The notes: a model not told the origin generated them from the sequence alone. DNA of 64,000 bases from Ancylobacter tetraedralis (GCF_014195655.1 NZ_JACICD010000011.1:44865-108864); one strand, 5' to 3'. Shown: positions 28,116 to 37,636, numbered from the stretch's first letter. Made by a program: numbers and translations.

Positions 28116-31100
28116 GCGACCCCACCCTCCCCGCCGCGCTCGCCGCCGCCACGGCGCTGCAGAGCCGCGCCTCCGATCCCGATCTCTCCGCCTGGGTCTC
28201 GGCCAATGCCGGCTCGGGCAAGACCCATGTTCTGGCGCGCCGCGTCATCCGCCTTTTGATGCGCGGCGTGCCGCCGGGCCGCATCCTGTGCCTCACCTAT
28301 ACCAAGGCGGCGGCGGCCAACATGGCCAACCGCGTGCTCGATACGCTGCGCGGCTGGGTGACGCTCGACGACGACGCACTGGATCGCCGCATCATCGAGA
28401 CCGATGGCGGTGGCGCGGATCCCGAACGGCGGGCCCGCGCACGCCGCCTGTTCGCGCAGGCGCTGGAGACGCCGGGCGGGCTGAAGATCCAGACCATCCA
28501 CGCCTTCTGCGGCGCCCTGCTGCATGCCTTCCCGTTCGAGGCCGGGGTGCCCGCCGGCTTTGGCGAACTGGAGGAGGCGGCGCGGCTGGAGCTGCTGGCG
28601 CGGCTGCGCAGCGAGGTGGTGCTGGAAGGCGCCGGCCACCCGGAAAGCCCGCTCGGGCAGGCGCTGGCGCTCATCGTCGGCGAAACCTCCGATGACGGCA
28701 TCGACCAGCTGATCGCCCAGCTGGTCGCCGATCCGGCGGCGCTGGAGGCCAGCGACGCCGAGCTTGCCACCGCCGTCGGGCTGGAGGCGCCGCTCGCCTC
28801 CCGCGAGGTGGAGCGCCGCATCGTCGAGGAGGCGGTGATTGCGCGCGGGGCGTGGATCGGCCTAGCCGCGGCGCTCATCGCCGCCGGCGGCAATGCGGCC
28901 CGGCGCGGCCATGCGCTCAGTGCCGCCGCCCAGGCGCCGGCCGAGGCGGTGGCCGACGCCTATGCCAACGTATTCCTGAAGGAAGACGGCGAGCCCTATG
29001 GCGACGGCCAGTTCGGCGCCGCCGCGGTGCGCGCCAAGTTCGCGGAACTGCTCACGGAACGCGACCGCATCGCCCCTCTCGCCAAGCGCCTCATCGCCGC
29101 CCGCGCCTTTGAGCGCAGCCGCGCCGTGCTCACGCTGGGGCGCGAGGCGGCGCGGCGCTATGAGCACGCCAAGGCCGTGCGCGGCGTGCTCGACTTCACC
29201 GACCTGATCGACGCCGCCCGCCGCCTGCTGGCCTCCGGCGCCTCCGCCTGGGTGCAGTACAAGCTCGATCAGGGCATCGATCATGTGCTGCTCGACGAGG
29301 CGCAGGACACCAGCCCCGAGCAGTGGGAGGTGATCCGCCCGCTGGTGGCCGAGTTCTTTTCCGGCGAGGGCGCGCGCCCCGCGCCGCAGGGCATCGCCCG
29401 CTCGCTCTTCGTGGTGGGCGACGAGAAGCAGTCGATCTTCTCCTTCCAGGGCGCCGATCCGCGCCGCTTCGACACGGTACGGCGGGAATTCGAGGCGGCG
29501 GCCGGCGAGCGCTTCGCCCATATCCGGCTGCGCCACTCCTTCCGCTCGGCGCCGGGCATCCTTGGTGCGGTGGACACGGTGTTCGCCGATGAGAGCGCCT
29601 ATGCCGGCCTTTCCGCGCTGGCCGAGCCGCCGGTGCACGAGGCGATCCACGGCGCCCTGCCGGCGCGGGTGGAGCTGTGGGAGCCGGAAGTGCCGAGCGA
29701 GCGGGTCGATGTCGACGCCTGGCAGCGCCCGGTCGACGCGCCGGCCACCGACGATCCCAAGGGGCGGCTGGCGCGCAACATTGCCGGCCATATCGCCGCC
29801 CGCATCGCCCAGCGCTTCCCCGTCACCGGCCGGCACGGCACCCGGCCGGCGCGGCCCGGCGACTTTCTCATTCTGGTGCGCCGGCGCGATTCGCTGTTCG
29901 AGGCGATCATCCGCGAATTGAAGCAGGCCGGCGTCGCGGTGGCCGGCGCCGACCGGCTGGTCGTGGCCGAGCATATCGCCGTCATGGACCTGATGGCGCT
30001 GGGCGATGCCGTGCTGGCGCGCGACGACGAGCTGGCGCTGGCCTGCGCGCTCAAAAGCCCGCTCTTCGGCTTCGACGACGACGACCTGATGAAGCTCGCG
30101 CCCCGCCGCGAGGGCCTGCTGGAGGACGCGCTCATCGCCCGCGCCGGGGAGAACCGCCGATGGGCCGACGCGGCCGCGCGGCTGGCGCGTCTGCGCGTGG
30201 AGGCGCAGCGGCTGCGGCCGTTCGACTTCTACGCCCGCGTGCTAGGGCGCGAACGCGGCCGCGCCGCCATGCTGGCCCGGCTCGGCCCGGAGGCGGCGGA
30301 CGCGCTGGACGAGATGCTGGCGCTGGCGCGCGCCTATGAGAATATCGAGGCGCCCTCGCTGTCGGGCTTCCTCGCCTTCCTGCGGCGCGGGGGCGCCGAG
30401 GCCAAGCGCGACATGGAGGCCGGGCGCGACGAGGTGCGGGTGATGACCGTGCACGGCGCCAAGGGGCTGGAAGCGCCCTATGTCATCCTCGCGGACACGA
30501 CGTCCGGGCCGATGACCCGCCGCAGTGCCGGCCTGCTCAAGGTGGAAAGCGCGCGGGCGCAACGGCCGGGCGCCCACCTGCTGCTGCACGCGCCCTCCAA
30601 GAAGACCGATACGCCGGCCATGGCGCAGGCCCGCGCGCGGGGTGACGCCGCGCAGCAGGACGAGTATCGCCGCCTGCTCTACGTTGCCCTCACCCGCGCC
30701 GAGACCGCGCTGGTGCTGTGCGGCGCGGAAGGCACGCGCAAGCGCCCGGCCGATTGCTGGTACGACCTCGTCCACGGCGCGCTCGCCCCGGACGCGATCG
30801 ACGTGCCGGCGACCGGCTTTGCCGGCACGGTGAAGCTCTGGCGCATCGGCGGGCCATCCGCCGTGCCGACCGAGGAGGCACCGTCCGATACGGCGCCTGT
30901 GCCCGACGCATCCACGCCGGAGGCGGAAATCGCCCTCGCCCGCGCACTGCGCCGGCCGCTGCCGACCGAGGCCCCCCGCCGCACGCTGCGCCCCTCGGCC
31001 GGGGGGCTGCTGGATCCCGCGCCGGAAGGCGCGGCGGCGCTGGCGCGGCGGCGCGGCGAGCTGCTTCACCGGCTGATGGCGGGCCTCGCCGCCCTCAGCC

Positions 31101-31561
31101 CCGAAAACCGTGCCGAACCCGGCCGCCGGCTGCTGGCGGGCGCCTTCGACGGACCGGCGAGCGAGAGCGAGGAACTGCTCGCGGAGGCGCTGGCCGCGCT
31201 GGCCCTGCCGGAACTCGCGCCCCTGTTCGGGCCCGGCAGCCTCGCCGAGGTGCCGATCCTCGGCGGGCTGGAGGACGGCACGGCGGTGAACGGGCGGATC
31301 GACCGGCTGGTGGTGGAGGGCGCGCGCATCACGCTGGCCGACTTCAAGACCGACCGGCACGTCCCCGCACGCGTGGCAGACCTGCCCGCCGCGCATCTCC
31401 GGCAGGTGGCGCTCTACGCGCGGCTGCTCGGCCGGCTATACCCGGACCGGGAGATACGGGCCCTGCTCGTCTACACCGCAGGCCCGCGCGTCCTTCCACT
31501 GGACGCCGGCGCGCTGGCGCACGACCTGGAACCGCCGGTGGACGGCGTCACGTCAGTGTGA
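28112..31561 (+). CDS. addA: AddA, UvrD-type helicase and nuclease
   Basis: A 1149-residue SF1A helicase/exonuclease. Motif I is SANAGSGKTHVLARR. Motif Ia is around RILCLTYTKAAAANMANRV. Motif II is DHVLLDEAQDTSPEQW. Motif III is FVVGDEKQSIFSFQGADP, and the later motifs include VMTVHGAKGLEAP and RLLYVALTRAE. The C-terminal nuclease domain has LHRLMAGLAAL and VNGRIDRLVVEGARITLADFKTDRH. The real start at 28112 overlaps addB by four bases; an ATG at 28085 would add nine residues only. AddA supplies 3'-5' helicase and nuclease activity in the AddAB complex in the cytoplasm. Confidence 0.96.
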   Translation: MSDPTLPAALAAATALQSRASDPDLSAWVSANAGSGKTHVLARRVIRLLMRGVPPGRILCLTYTKAAAANMANRVLDTLRGWVTLDDDALDRRIIETDGGGADPERRARARRLFAQALETPGGLKIQTIHAFCGALLHAFPFEAGVPAGFGELEEAARLELLARLRSEVVLEGAGHPESPLGQALALIVGETSDDGIDQLIAQLVADPAALEASDAELATAVGLEAPLASREVERRIVEEAVIARGAWIGLAAALIAAGGNAARRGHALSAAAQAPAEAVADAYANVFLKEDGEPYGDGQFGAAAVRAKFAELLTERDRIAPLAKRLIAARAFERSRAVLTLGREAARRYEHAKAVRGVLDFTDLIDAARRLLASGASAWVQYKLDQGIDHVLLDEAQDTSPEQWEVIRPLVAEFFSGEGARPAPQGIARSLFVVGDEKQSIFSFQGADPRRFDTVRREFEAAAGERFAHIRLRHSFRSAPGILGAVDTVFADESAYAGLSALAEPPVHEAIHGALPARVELWEPEVPSERVDVDAWQRPVDAPATDDPKGRLARNIAGHIAARIAQRFPVTGRHGTRPARPGDFLILVRRRDSLFEAIIRELKQAGVAVAGADRLVVAEHIAVMDLMALGDAVLARDDELALACALKSPLFGFDDDDLMKLAPRREGLLEDALIARAGENRRWADAAARLARLRVEAQRLRPFDFYARVLGRERGRAAMLARLGPEAADALDEMLALARAYENIEAPSLSGFLAFLRRGGAEAKRDMEAGRDEVRVMTVHGAKGLEAPYVILADTTSGPMTRRSAGLLKVESARAQRPGAHLLLHAPSKKTDTPAMAQARARGDAAQQDEYRRLLYVALTRAETALVLCGAEGTRKRPADCWYDLVHGALAPDAIDVPATGFAGTVKLWRIGGPSAVPTEEAPSDTAPVPDASTPEAEIALARALRRPLPTEAPRRTLRPSAGGLLDPAPEGAAALARRRGELLHRLMAGLAALSPENRAEPGRRLLAGAFDGPASESEELLAEALAALALPELAPLFGPGSLAEVPILGGLEDGTAVNGRIDRLVVEGARITLADFKTDRHVPARVADLPAAHLRQVALYARLLGRLYPDREIRALLVYTAGPRVLPLDAGALAHDLEPPVDGVTSV

Positions 31562-31615
31562 CGGCGCCTTGACGCCGGTGGGGGCGGCTACCTACTTTGC
31601 ACTCAACTTCCCTAG

Positions 31616-31636
31616 GGCTCCCGGGATTCGGGAGCC
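31616..31636 (+). other. Stem-loop between addA and trxA
   Basis: GGCTCCCG (31616-31623) pairs perfectly with CGGGAGCC (31629-31636) around a five-base loop, followed by GCTGAATTTTGAGG. It may attenuate or terminate addA transcription, or shape the trxA leader. The downstream TTTT run is short, so terminator strength is uncertain. Confidence 0.6.
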
Positions 31637-31657
31637 GCTGAATTTTGAGGTGTCCCA

Positions 31658-31978
31658 ATGGGCGTCGAAAAGGTGTCGGATCAGAGCTTCGAGTCCGACG
31701 TAATCAAGTCTTCCGGCCCCGTGCTGGTGGATTTCTGGGCCGAGTGGTGCGGCCCCTGCCGCATGGTCGCTCCGGTTCTCGACGAGGTGGCGGGCGAGCT
31801 CGGCGAAAAGCTGAAGATCGTCAAGCTCAACGTCGACGAGAACCCGGCCACCGCCTCCAAATACGGCATCATGTCGATTCCGACGCTGCTGCTGTTCAAG
31901 GATGGCCAGCTGGCCTCCCGCCAGGTCGGCGCCGCGCCGAAGGCCAAGATGCTGCAGTGGATCAACAGCGCGATCTGA
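31658..31978 (+). CDS. trxA: Thioredoxin 1
   Basis: A 106-residue cytosolic thioredoxin, a general disulfide reductant for ribonucleotide reductase, PAPS reductase and peroxiredoxins. The active site is [19 protein letters not shown], with the canonical WCGPC. Further marks are [26 protein letters not shown], with the cis-proline in SIPT, and a C-terminal helix. The length is normal for Trx1. GAGG precedes the ATG. It follows addA with a 96-base gap holding a stem-loop and is closed by a strong terminator. The addA-trxA order is conserved in Hyphomicrobiales. Confidence 0.97.
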   Translation: MGVEKVSDQSFESDVIKSSGPVLVDFWAEWCGPCRMVAPVLDEVAGELGEKLKIVKLNVDENPATASKYGIMSIPTLLLFKDGQLASRQVGAAPKAKMLQWINSAI

Positions 31979-32005
31979 TCGCGCCCGCGTCCCGCTGACC
32001 CAAGA

Positions 32006-32037
32006 CCCCGGAACGGCTTCCCGCTCCGGGGTTTTTT
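32006..32037 (+). terminator. Rho-independent terminator after trxA
   Basis: CCCCGGA (32006-32012) pairs with TCCGGGG (32025-32031), with an inner CGG/CCG pairing around CTTC, and is followed by six T residues (32032-32037). Confidence 0.93.
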
Positions 32038-32085
32038 CATGCCGCGAAACCCCGGGTCGCCTGCGCGGCCCCGCGAGGAAAACCC

Positions 32086-32592
32086 ATGCCGCTCTCCCTC
32101 TATGACACCACGATCCCCGTGTTCCAGCGGGCGCTCGCCAATCTCGACGCCATCCTGACCAAGGGCGAGGAATTTACCGCCGCCCACGGCCTCGACCCCG
32201 CCGAGCTGACGGGCGGACGACTCGCGCCCGACATGCTGCCGCTGACCGGCCAGATCCAGCGGGCGAGCGACACCGCCAAGTTCGCCGCCGCCCGCCTCAC
32301 CGGCACAGCTGGACCGAGCTTCGCCGATGATGAGGTGAGCTTCGCCGATCTCCACGCGCGCATCGCCGGTACGCTCCACTATCTCGCCGGCGTTGATCCC
32401 ATGGCCTTCGAGGGCAGCGAGACGCGCGCCATCGTCGTGGCCGCGCGCGGTGGCGAACGGCACTTCGTGGGCACCGGCTATGTGCTGAACTTCGCCCTGC
32501 CGAACTTCTTCTTCCATGTCGTCACCGCCTACGACATCCTGCGCCACAAGGGCGTGCAGGTGGGCAAGGTGGATTATCTCGGCACGTTCTGA
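32086..32592 (+). CDS. DUF1993 family protein
   Basis: A 168-residue, mostly helical protein. It begins MPLSLYDTTIPVFQRALANLDAIL and contains RLAPDMLPLTGQIQRASDTAKFAAARL, then a C-terminal LPNFFFHVVTAYDILRHKGVQVGKVDYLG. This is the DUF1993 pattern, a DinB-like four-helix-bundle family of unknown function. It is probably cytoplasmic. It lies between the trxA terminator and the cytochrome gene, each with its own gap, so it is probably transcribed alone. Confidence 0.88.
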   Translation: MPLSLYDTTIPVFQRALANLDAILTKGEEFTAAHGLDPAELTGGRLAPDMLPLTGQIQRASDTAKFAAARLTGTAGPSFADDEVSFADLHARIAGTLHYLAGVDPMAFEGSETRAIVVAARGGERHFVGTGYVLNFALPNFFFHVVTAYDILRHKGVQVGKVDYLGTF

Positions 32593-32738
32593 CCCCGTTC
32601 GACGGGCTCCGCTCCCCTGCACGCGCTCGAAGACGGCTATTGAAAGGGTGTAACGCCCCGTCAGCCGTCTTCGGGGTGGCGGCCATCGCCCTTTCGTGGA
32701 ATCGTTCCATCAGGGACGGTAACGCTGGGGGGCGAGCC

Positions 32739-34694
32739 ATGACCGCACGGACGACAACGCGCATCGGGATGCTGCTGGGGCTGGCGACGGCGCTCGGGAG
32801 CTTTGGCGCTCCCGCCGCCTCGGCACAGACGCCTGCACAGGTGTCGGTGCCCGCATTCCCGGATGACGCGCTGGTGGCGCGCGGCGAATATCTCGCCCGC
32901 GCCGCCGACTGCATGCCCTGCCACACCGCCCCCGGCGGCAAGCCCTATGCGGGCGGGCTCGGGCTCAACACCCCGTTCGGCACGCTCTACTCGGTCAACA
33001 TCACCTCGGATCCCGAGACCGGCATTGGGTCGTGGAGCTATGACGACTTCCGGCGCGCGCTGCATGACGGCATCCGCAAGGACGGCGCCTATCTCTACCC
33101 GGCCATGCCGTTCGACGCCTATACCGGCATCGTCGAGGACGACCTTCGGGCGTTGTGGGCCTATGTCCGGCGCCTTCCGGCCGTGAACCAGCCCAATCCC
33201 GAGAACGGCCTCGCCTTTCCCTTCGACATCCGCCTCGGCATGCTCGCGTGGCGCGAACTGTTCTTCCGTCCGGCCAGCTTCGTGCCGACGCCGGGCCGCA
33301 GCGAGGAATGGAACCGCGGCGCCTATCTGGTGGAGGCGCTCGGCCATTGCTCGGACTGCCACAGCCCGCGCAACATCATGGGCGCGATCAAGGGCAAGGC
33401 CGCCTTCACCGGTTCGGAGATCGACGGCTTCTACGCCCCCGACATCGCCTCCGGTGCGCTGGCCCGGATGTGGCAGAAGGACACGCTGGTCCAGTTCCTC
33501 AAGACCGGCTCGGCGCCGCAGAAGACCTCGGTATTCGGGCCGATGGCCGAGGTGATCCATGACAGCCTGAGCTATCTCACCGACGCCGACCTCGCTGCCA
33601 TGGCGACCTATCTGCTCGACAGCCCGCCCCCGCCGGACGCCCCGGCACCACAGAAGGGCTCGCCCCTGCCCCCCATGGTACATGCCCGCGCGGCCAAGCT
33701 CTATGTCGACAATTGCGCCGCCTGCCACCAGCCGCAGGGCACGGGTCTCGAGGGCTCGATCCCCCCGCTCGCCGGCAACCCGGCGGTGATCGCGGCCGAG
33801 CCCTATAATGTCATCACCGTCGCCCTGCAGGGCCTGCCGGCGGGCGGGCGCTACGGCGCCATGCCCTCTTTCGCCGGCCGCCTGTCGGACGCGCAGCTCG
33901 CCGATCTCGTCAATTACGTGCGCACCAGCTGGGGCAACACCGCCACGCCCAACGCCACCGCGCGCATGGTCGCCGCCTGGCGCGAGAGCGTGAGGGTGCC
34001 CGATTACGGCACCCAGGCCGCCGCCGCCTTCGATTGCGCTCAAGTCGGCGGCGCGCCGGGCAATCGCGGGCCGGACCCCAAGGTGGTCGCCGCGCTGACC
34101 GCTGAAATCGCCGGCGGCAACCGCGACGTCCCGGCGCTGGTCGACAGCTATGAGGCGGCGGTGCCCGACGCCGCGCCCGCCGAAGTGGTGGATGCGCTTG
34201 CCTCCGCCTATTGCCCGGTCGTGGCGGCCTCCGGTGGCGAGACCTATGACAAGCTGGCCGAGCTCAGCCGCTTCACCCTGCAAGCGGCAGCCGATGCCTC
34301 CGAGCCCGCTGCCGCCGTGCCCTTCCCGTCGGTCCCGGTGATCTGGGCGGTGCCGGCCGGCGCCTCGCTGGTGCAGCGCGAGCCGCGCAGCCTCGCCGGC
34401 CCGCTCACCTGCCCGTCCCCGGACGGCAAGCGGGTGCCGCTGGCGCTGCTTGCCGATGCGGGGACGCTCATTGGCACGCCGACGCTGCCGGTGCCCGGCA
34501 CGGCGGGTGCCGGCTGGGCGAGCGCGCTGGCGAAGAAAGATCCCAAGGCTCGCCTGTCCGACATCGCCAACGCGCTGATCTCAACCTATTGCGATGTGGT
34601 GAAGGGCGCCCCAGGGCTGGAGGAAGCGCAGCAGCACGCCTTCGTGCAGGCCTTCGGCCAGCAGGTGATCCAGACCTTGCAGACCACCCGCTGA
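32739..34694 (+). CDS. Tri-heme cytochrome c (alcohol-dehydrogenase cytochrome-subunit type) with C-terminal extension
   Basis: A 651-residue periplasmic protein. The signal peptide ends APAASAQ (about residue 30). Three class I cytochrome domains carry CMPCH (Cys58), CSDCH (about 204) and CAACH (about 326), with distal Met candidates in AMPF and GAMPSF. This three-domain layout matches the cytochrome subunits of membrane alcohol, gluconate or sorbose dehydrogenases, which pass electrons to ubiquinone. Family members end near residue 430-450. Here about 220 more residues follow, with four more cysteines (FDCAQV, AYCPVV, LTCPSP, TYCDVV), and I do not recognise them. No dehydrogenase subunit is adjacent, so the electron donor is unknown. 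The ATG at 32739 is preferred to one at 32640 because it directly opens the signal peptide. Confidence 0.85.
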   Translation: MTARTTTRIGMLLGLATALGSFGAPAASAQTPAQVSVPAFPDDALVARGEYLARAADCMPCHTAPGGKPYAGGLGLNTPFGTLYSVNITSDPETGIGSWSYDDFRRALHDGIRKDGAYLYPAMPFDAYTGIVEDDLRALWAYVRRLPAVNQPNPENGLAFPFDIRLGMLAWRELFFRPASFVPTPGRSEEWNRGAYLVEALGHCSDCHSPRNIMGAIKGKAAFTGSEIDGFYAPDIASGALARMWQKDTLVQFLKTGSAPQKTSVFGPMAEVIHDSLSYLTDADLAAMATYLLDSPPPPDAPAPQKGSPLPPMVHARAAKLYVDNCAACHQPQGTGLEGSIPPLAGNPAVIAAEPYNVITVALQGLPAGGRYGAMPSFAGRLSDAQLADLVNYVRTSWGNTATPNATARMVAAWRESVRVPDYGTQAAAAFDCAQVGGAPGNRGPDPKVVAALTAEIAGGNRDVPALVDSYEAAVPDAAPAEVVDALASAYCPVVAASGGETYDKLAELSRFTLQAAADASEPAAAVPFPSVPVIWAVPAGASLVQREPRSLAGPLTCPSPDGKRVPLALLADAGTLIGTPTLPVPGTAGAGWASALAKKDPKARLSDIANALISTYCDVVKGAPGLEEAQQHAFVQAFGQQVIQTLQTTR

Positions 34695-34698
34695 CGTC

Positions 34699-35475
34699 TC
34701 ACGGCGCCGGTGCCACCAGCGCCGGCGGCGGAAAAGCGAGCACGGCGCGCGTATAGCTCTCGGTCAGCGCGCTGAAGGGCGTGCCGTCGGGCAAGGTCAG
34801 CACGGCGCGATGCTCCAGCACGAAATCGGGAATGGCCAGCGGGTCCGCGCCCGCTGGCGGCAGCGGTGCGCCGGTCTCCCAGCCCTCGGGCAGCGGGCGC
34901 CACAGCAGGGTCGCCTGCAGCGTGGTGCGGCGGAAATCCAGCGGGCGCACCACCCGGCCGAGCGAGGTGTCGGTGGTCTCCAGCTGCTGGTTCATCTCGG
35001 CAGTCAACCGCGCGGGAACGTACCAGTTATCCGCCTCGGACAGCACATGCGCGCCGCAGCGCAGCCGCACCCGCCGGTAGCGCACCGGCTCCTCCGCCCC
35101 AACCTTGAGCCGGGCGCGGATCTCGCCATCCGCCGGCTTGTCCGCCCCCGTCACCCGGTCGGCGACGATGGTGGGCGGCGCGGCCAGACTATGCGCGCCG
35201 CACCAGCGGTCGAGCGTCAGCGTCGCGCTGGCATTGGCGAGCAGGTCGGCGTTCAGCGTCTCGATCAGCGCCAGCGCCGCCAGACGCGCGGCGATGCTGT
35301 CGGGCCACGGCAGCGGCCCCTCGGCACGCACGGGCGCGGTGGCGGTGAGAACGACGAGAAGCAGCGCGGCCGGCATCGCCAGATAGGCGCGCGGCGCGCG
35401 GCGCGGGACCGCCGCCCGGTGCAAGGGAGCCGGCGAGGGAAACGGCGACGGCGCGGGCAGAGGGGTCGATGTCAT
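34699..35475 (-). CDS. Secreted chorismate-lyase-fold (UbiC-like) hypothetical protein
   Basis: A 258-residue protein. After a Pro-rich start, a signal sequence (AMPAALLLVVLTATAPVRAEG) indicates export. The mature domain resembles the UbiC/chorismate-lyase fold: LALIETLNADLLANASATL near the start, VRYRRVRLRCGAHVLSEADNWYVPARLT in the middle, [16 protein letters not shown], and late FVLEHRAVL with ALTESYTRAVL. True chorismate pyruvate-lyases are cytoplasmic and make 4-hydroxybenzoate, so an exported relative probably has another role, or uses the fold for ligand binding. It converges with the cytochrome gene (4-base gap). The family call rests on recalled sequence pattern only. Confidence 0.7.
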   Translation of the reverse strand: MTSTPLPAPSPFPSPAPLHRAAVPRRAPRAYLAMPAALLLVVLTATAPVRAEGPLPWPDSIAARLAALALIETLNADLLANASATLTLDRWCGAHSLAAPPTIVADRVTGADKPADGEIRARLKVGAEEPVRYRRVRLRCGAHVLSEADNWYVPARLTAEMNQQLETTDTSLGRVVRPLDFRRTTLQATLLWRPLPEGWETGAPLPPAGADPLAIPDFVLEHRAVLTLPDGTPFSALTESYTRAVLAFPPPALVAPAP

Positions 35476-35988
35476 GATCACGTTCCACAGGTCATTGGCG
35501 AGGGCGCGGCCCGATCGCGCTCCCCGCCCGCAGGTCCGTTGTGGTTGAACGCGGCGGCGTCCTTGCGCGTCGTCGGACGTAGCACCGGATGCCGGATGAG
35601 GAAATCCTGCTGTCGCGGGATGGCTGGACCCGCCGGCTGGCGAAGTGGCGGCGGACACCATGACGCATGAGCGGGCGCTGAATCACCCGAGCGGTGCAGT
35701 TGGCAGGCCCGAAAACAGGCCGACGACGACCGGCGCCGGCGATGCAGCCGGTCGGCGGCGTCAGGCATCCCAGAGCCGCCGGTGCCGCCTTCCCGCTTCC
35801 GCTCCCGGCACGGGACATGGAAGCGCCGTTCCAGATCGGCCGCGCGGAACGGGGCGATGAAGCCCCGCACACCCCGTCGACATGGATGAAAATGTCGAAC
35901 CCGCTCTCCTCCTGCCGCGTGTGGGCGCGCACGGATCGTGCGGGATGGCCGGGCCTCCTCGACAGGCTGCGGGCCCGCAGCGGGGGGC

Positions 35989-36015
35989 GTGGAGCGTGGA
36001 GCGTGGAGCGTGGGC
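35989..36015. repeat. Heptamer tandem repeat (GTGGAGC)
   Basis: Three exact GTGGAGC units (35989-36009) are followed by a variant GTGGGC. A small slippage-prone repeat in the gene-free stretch. Confidence 0.8.
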
Positions 36016-36098
36016 GAGACTGTTCCACGGCCCTCCGGCCGGCTAACATCGCCGTGCTCGGAAGCGTGCCTCGGCGAGAGTGAACGAGGTGCCGTCCA

Positions 36099-36141
36099 GG
36101 GTGCAACGCTGTAACGCGCGCGCCATCTCGTCGTTGCACCC
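36099..36141. promoter_or_regulatory. Inverted repeat upstream of the linear-amide hydrolase gene
   Basis: GGGTGCAACG (36099-36108) and CGTTGCACCC (36132-36141) form a perfect 10-bp dyad with a 23-base spacer, 48 bases upstream of the start at 36189. It could be a pair of operator half-sites or an RNA hairpin. Confidence 0.5.
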
Positions 36142-36188
36142 CGGCCGAGTTATGAACGAACACGACCCTTTTTCAGGAACAGTCCGGC

Positions 36189-37304
36189 ATGTGCACATCC
36201 CTCATCTACAGCGACGCGGCCGGAAAGGTCTATTTCGGGCGGACCCTCGAACTGACGATGGAACTGCCCTACCAGATGGCGTTCCTGCCGGCCGGCTTCG
36301 CCTCCACCTCGCAGATCGAAGGCCATCCCGCGCTCGCCTATAGCGCGCGCCATGCCGTGCTCGCCGTGGCCATGCCGAGCCGGCTGCCGACGCCGCAGGC
36401 GCCGGTCGGCCTCGGCGACCTGAAAGTGCTCGAAGGGCTGAACGATAAGGGACTGACGTTCAGCCTGCTCTCCTACCCGGCGGCGGCGGGCGGGCATCGC
36501 TCGGCCGAGGTCACCCGCGCCGTGCTCGCCGCCTCCGATCTCGGCAGCTGGGTGCTCGGCCAGTTCGCCAGCGTGGACGAGGTCAAGGCCGCGCTGGCCG
36601 ACCAGCCGGTGCAGGTGGAACCGCTGGCCATCCTCGGCGGCGTGGAAGCGCCCTTCCACTATGTGGTGCACGACGCTTCCGGCGCCGCGCTGGTCATCGA
36701 GTTCAACCGCGGCGTGATGAGCGTCATCGACAACCCGGTGGGGGTGATGACCAACGGGCCGGCATTCGGCTGGCACCTCACCAATCTCGACAACTACACC
36801 TTCCTCGGCAATGTCGACAAATCCAGCGCCAGCTTCGGCCGCTACGCTGCGGTGCAGCCGGATTCCGGCATCGCCACGGCGGGGCTGCCGGCCTCCAACA
36901 CCTCGGTGGGCCGCTTCGTTCGCGCCGCCTTCTACGCGCAATATGCCGAGAAGGCCGCGACGCCGGATCTCGCCGTGCTGGCGCTCGCCCACATCCTCAA
37001 CAATTTCGACCGGCCGCGCGGCCTCACCATCGATTATCCCGAACAGGGCGACGGGCATCTCGAGGTCGCCGGGCTGGAGGAGCCGGGCGGGCAGGCCTAC
37101 GCCACCGAATACACCTCCTGGACCAGCCTCGCCGACCTCGACCGCAAGCTGTTCTTCCTGCGCGGCTATGGCAGCCTCAACTACACGCGCTTCGATCTCA
37201 ACGCTCTCGCCGCAACCGGCGAGCCGCGTGTGCTGCCCTTCCACCGCATCGACGGCACCGCCACCGATGCGACGGCGGCCCTGATCAACGCGATGGCGGC
37301 CTGA
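36189..37304 (+). CDS. Linear amide C-N hydrolase, choloylglycine-hydrolase family
   Basis: A 371-residue Ntn-type hydrolase. The sequence begins MCTSLIYSDAAGKVYFGRTLEL. Cys2 becomes the N-terminal nucleophile after Met removal, and Arg18 in GRTLE is the conserved family residue. Other family marks are NDKGLTFSLLSYP (Asn/Asp segment), VHDASGAALVIEFNRG, and VMTNGPAFGWHLTNLDNY (conserved Asn). Relatives cleave amides such as conjugated bile salts, penicillin V or acyl-homoserine lactones. There is no signal peptide. In a free-living alphaproteobacterium an acyl-amide or AHL substrate is more plausible than bile salts; this is inference. It is preceded by an inverted repeat. Confidence 0.92.
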   Translation: MCTSLIYSDAAGKVYFGRTLELTMELPYQMAFLPAGFASTSQIEGHPALAYSARHAVLAVAMPSRLPTPQAPVGLGDLKVLEGLNDKGLTFSLLSYPAAAGGHRSAEVTRAVLAASDLGSWVLGQFASVDEVKAALADQPVQVEPLAILGGVEAPFHYVVHDASGAALVIEFNRGVMSVIDNPVGVMTNGPAFGWHLTNLDNYTFLGNVDKSSASFGRYAAVQPDSGIATAGLPASNTSVGRFVRAAFYAQYAEKAATPDLAVLALAHILNNFDRPRGLTIDYPEQGDGHLEVAGLEEPGGQAYATEYTSWTSLADLDRKLFFLRGYGSLNYTRFDLNALAATGEPRVLPFHRIDGTATDATAALINAMAA

Positions 37305-37636
37305 AGGACAGCGCGACAGGCCCGGAGGATCTCGCCCGGCACATCGTCATAGGTGAACCTTCCCCGCGGCATCGCCGGCGGGCTCGCTGCCGTCTCGCCC
37401 ATGTGCCGCGCGCGCCGGAGGCGACGTGGATGGATGCGTCGAATGCCGGTCTCCTTGCCGGCGCGGCGGCCTGAGGATCGGCGCTCTGCCGGCGATGCGG
37501 GAGAGCCGGCAGGCGGGCGCTCCATAAGTTATAGAGGATAAAGCGGAATTGATCGGTCCCGCCCGGGTTGGATTGGCCGGGCTCGCCTGTTAATTGTGAG
37601 CGTCAGCGTGGGGTGGACGAGGGGGTGGAAGGCGGC
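37305..37636. other. Intergenic stretch before the efflux operon
   Basis: 332 bases with no supported gene. An AT-rich segment near 37,525-37,550 (TTATAGAGGATAAAG) and TTAATTGTGAGCG near 37,590 are the best candidates for the promoter of the efflux operon. Confidence 0.4.

Larger units (their letters stand above)
35476..36188. other. 713-base stretch without a supported gene
   Basis: Open frames on both strands here have biased, low-information composition and no ribosome-binding sites. The stretch holds a short heptamer repeat near 36,000 and a perfect 10-bp inverted repeat at 36099-36141, and should contain promoters for the divergent genes at its ends. Confidence 0.5.

Noticed and set aside
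35694..36083. Possible 129-codon gene in the gap before the linear-amide hydrolase
   Set aside because: No RBS, biased composition, and it runs through the GTGGAGC tandem repeat.
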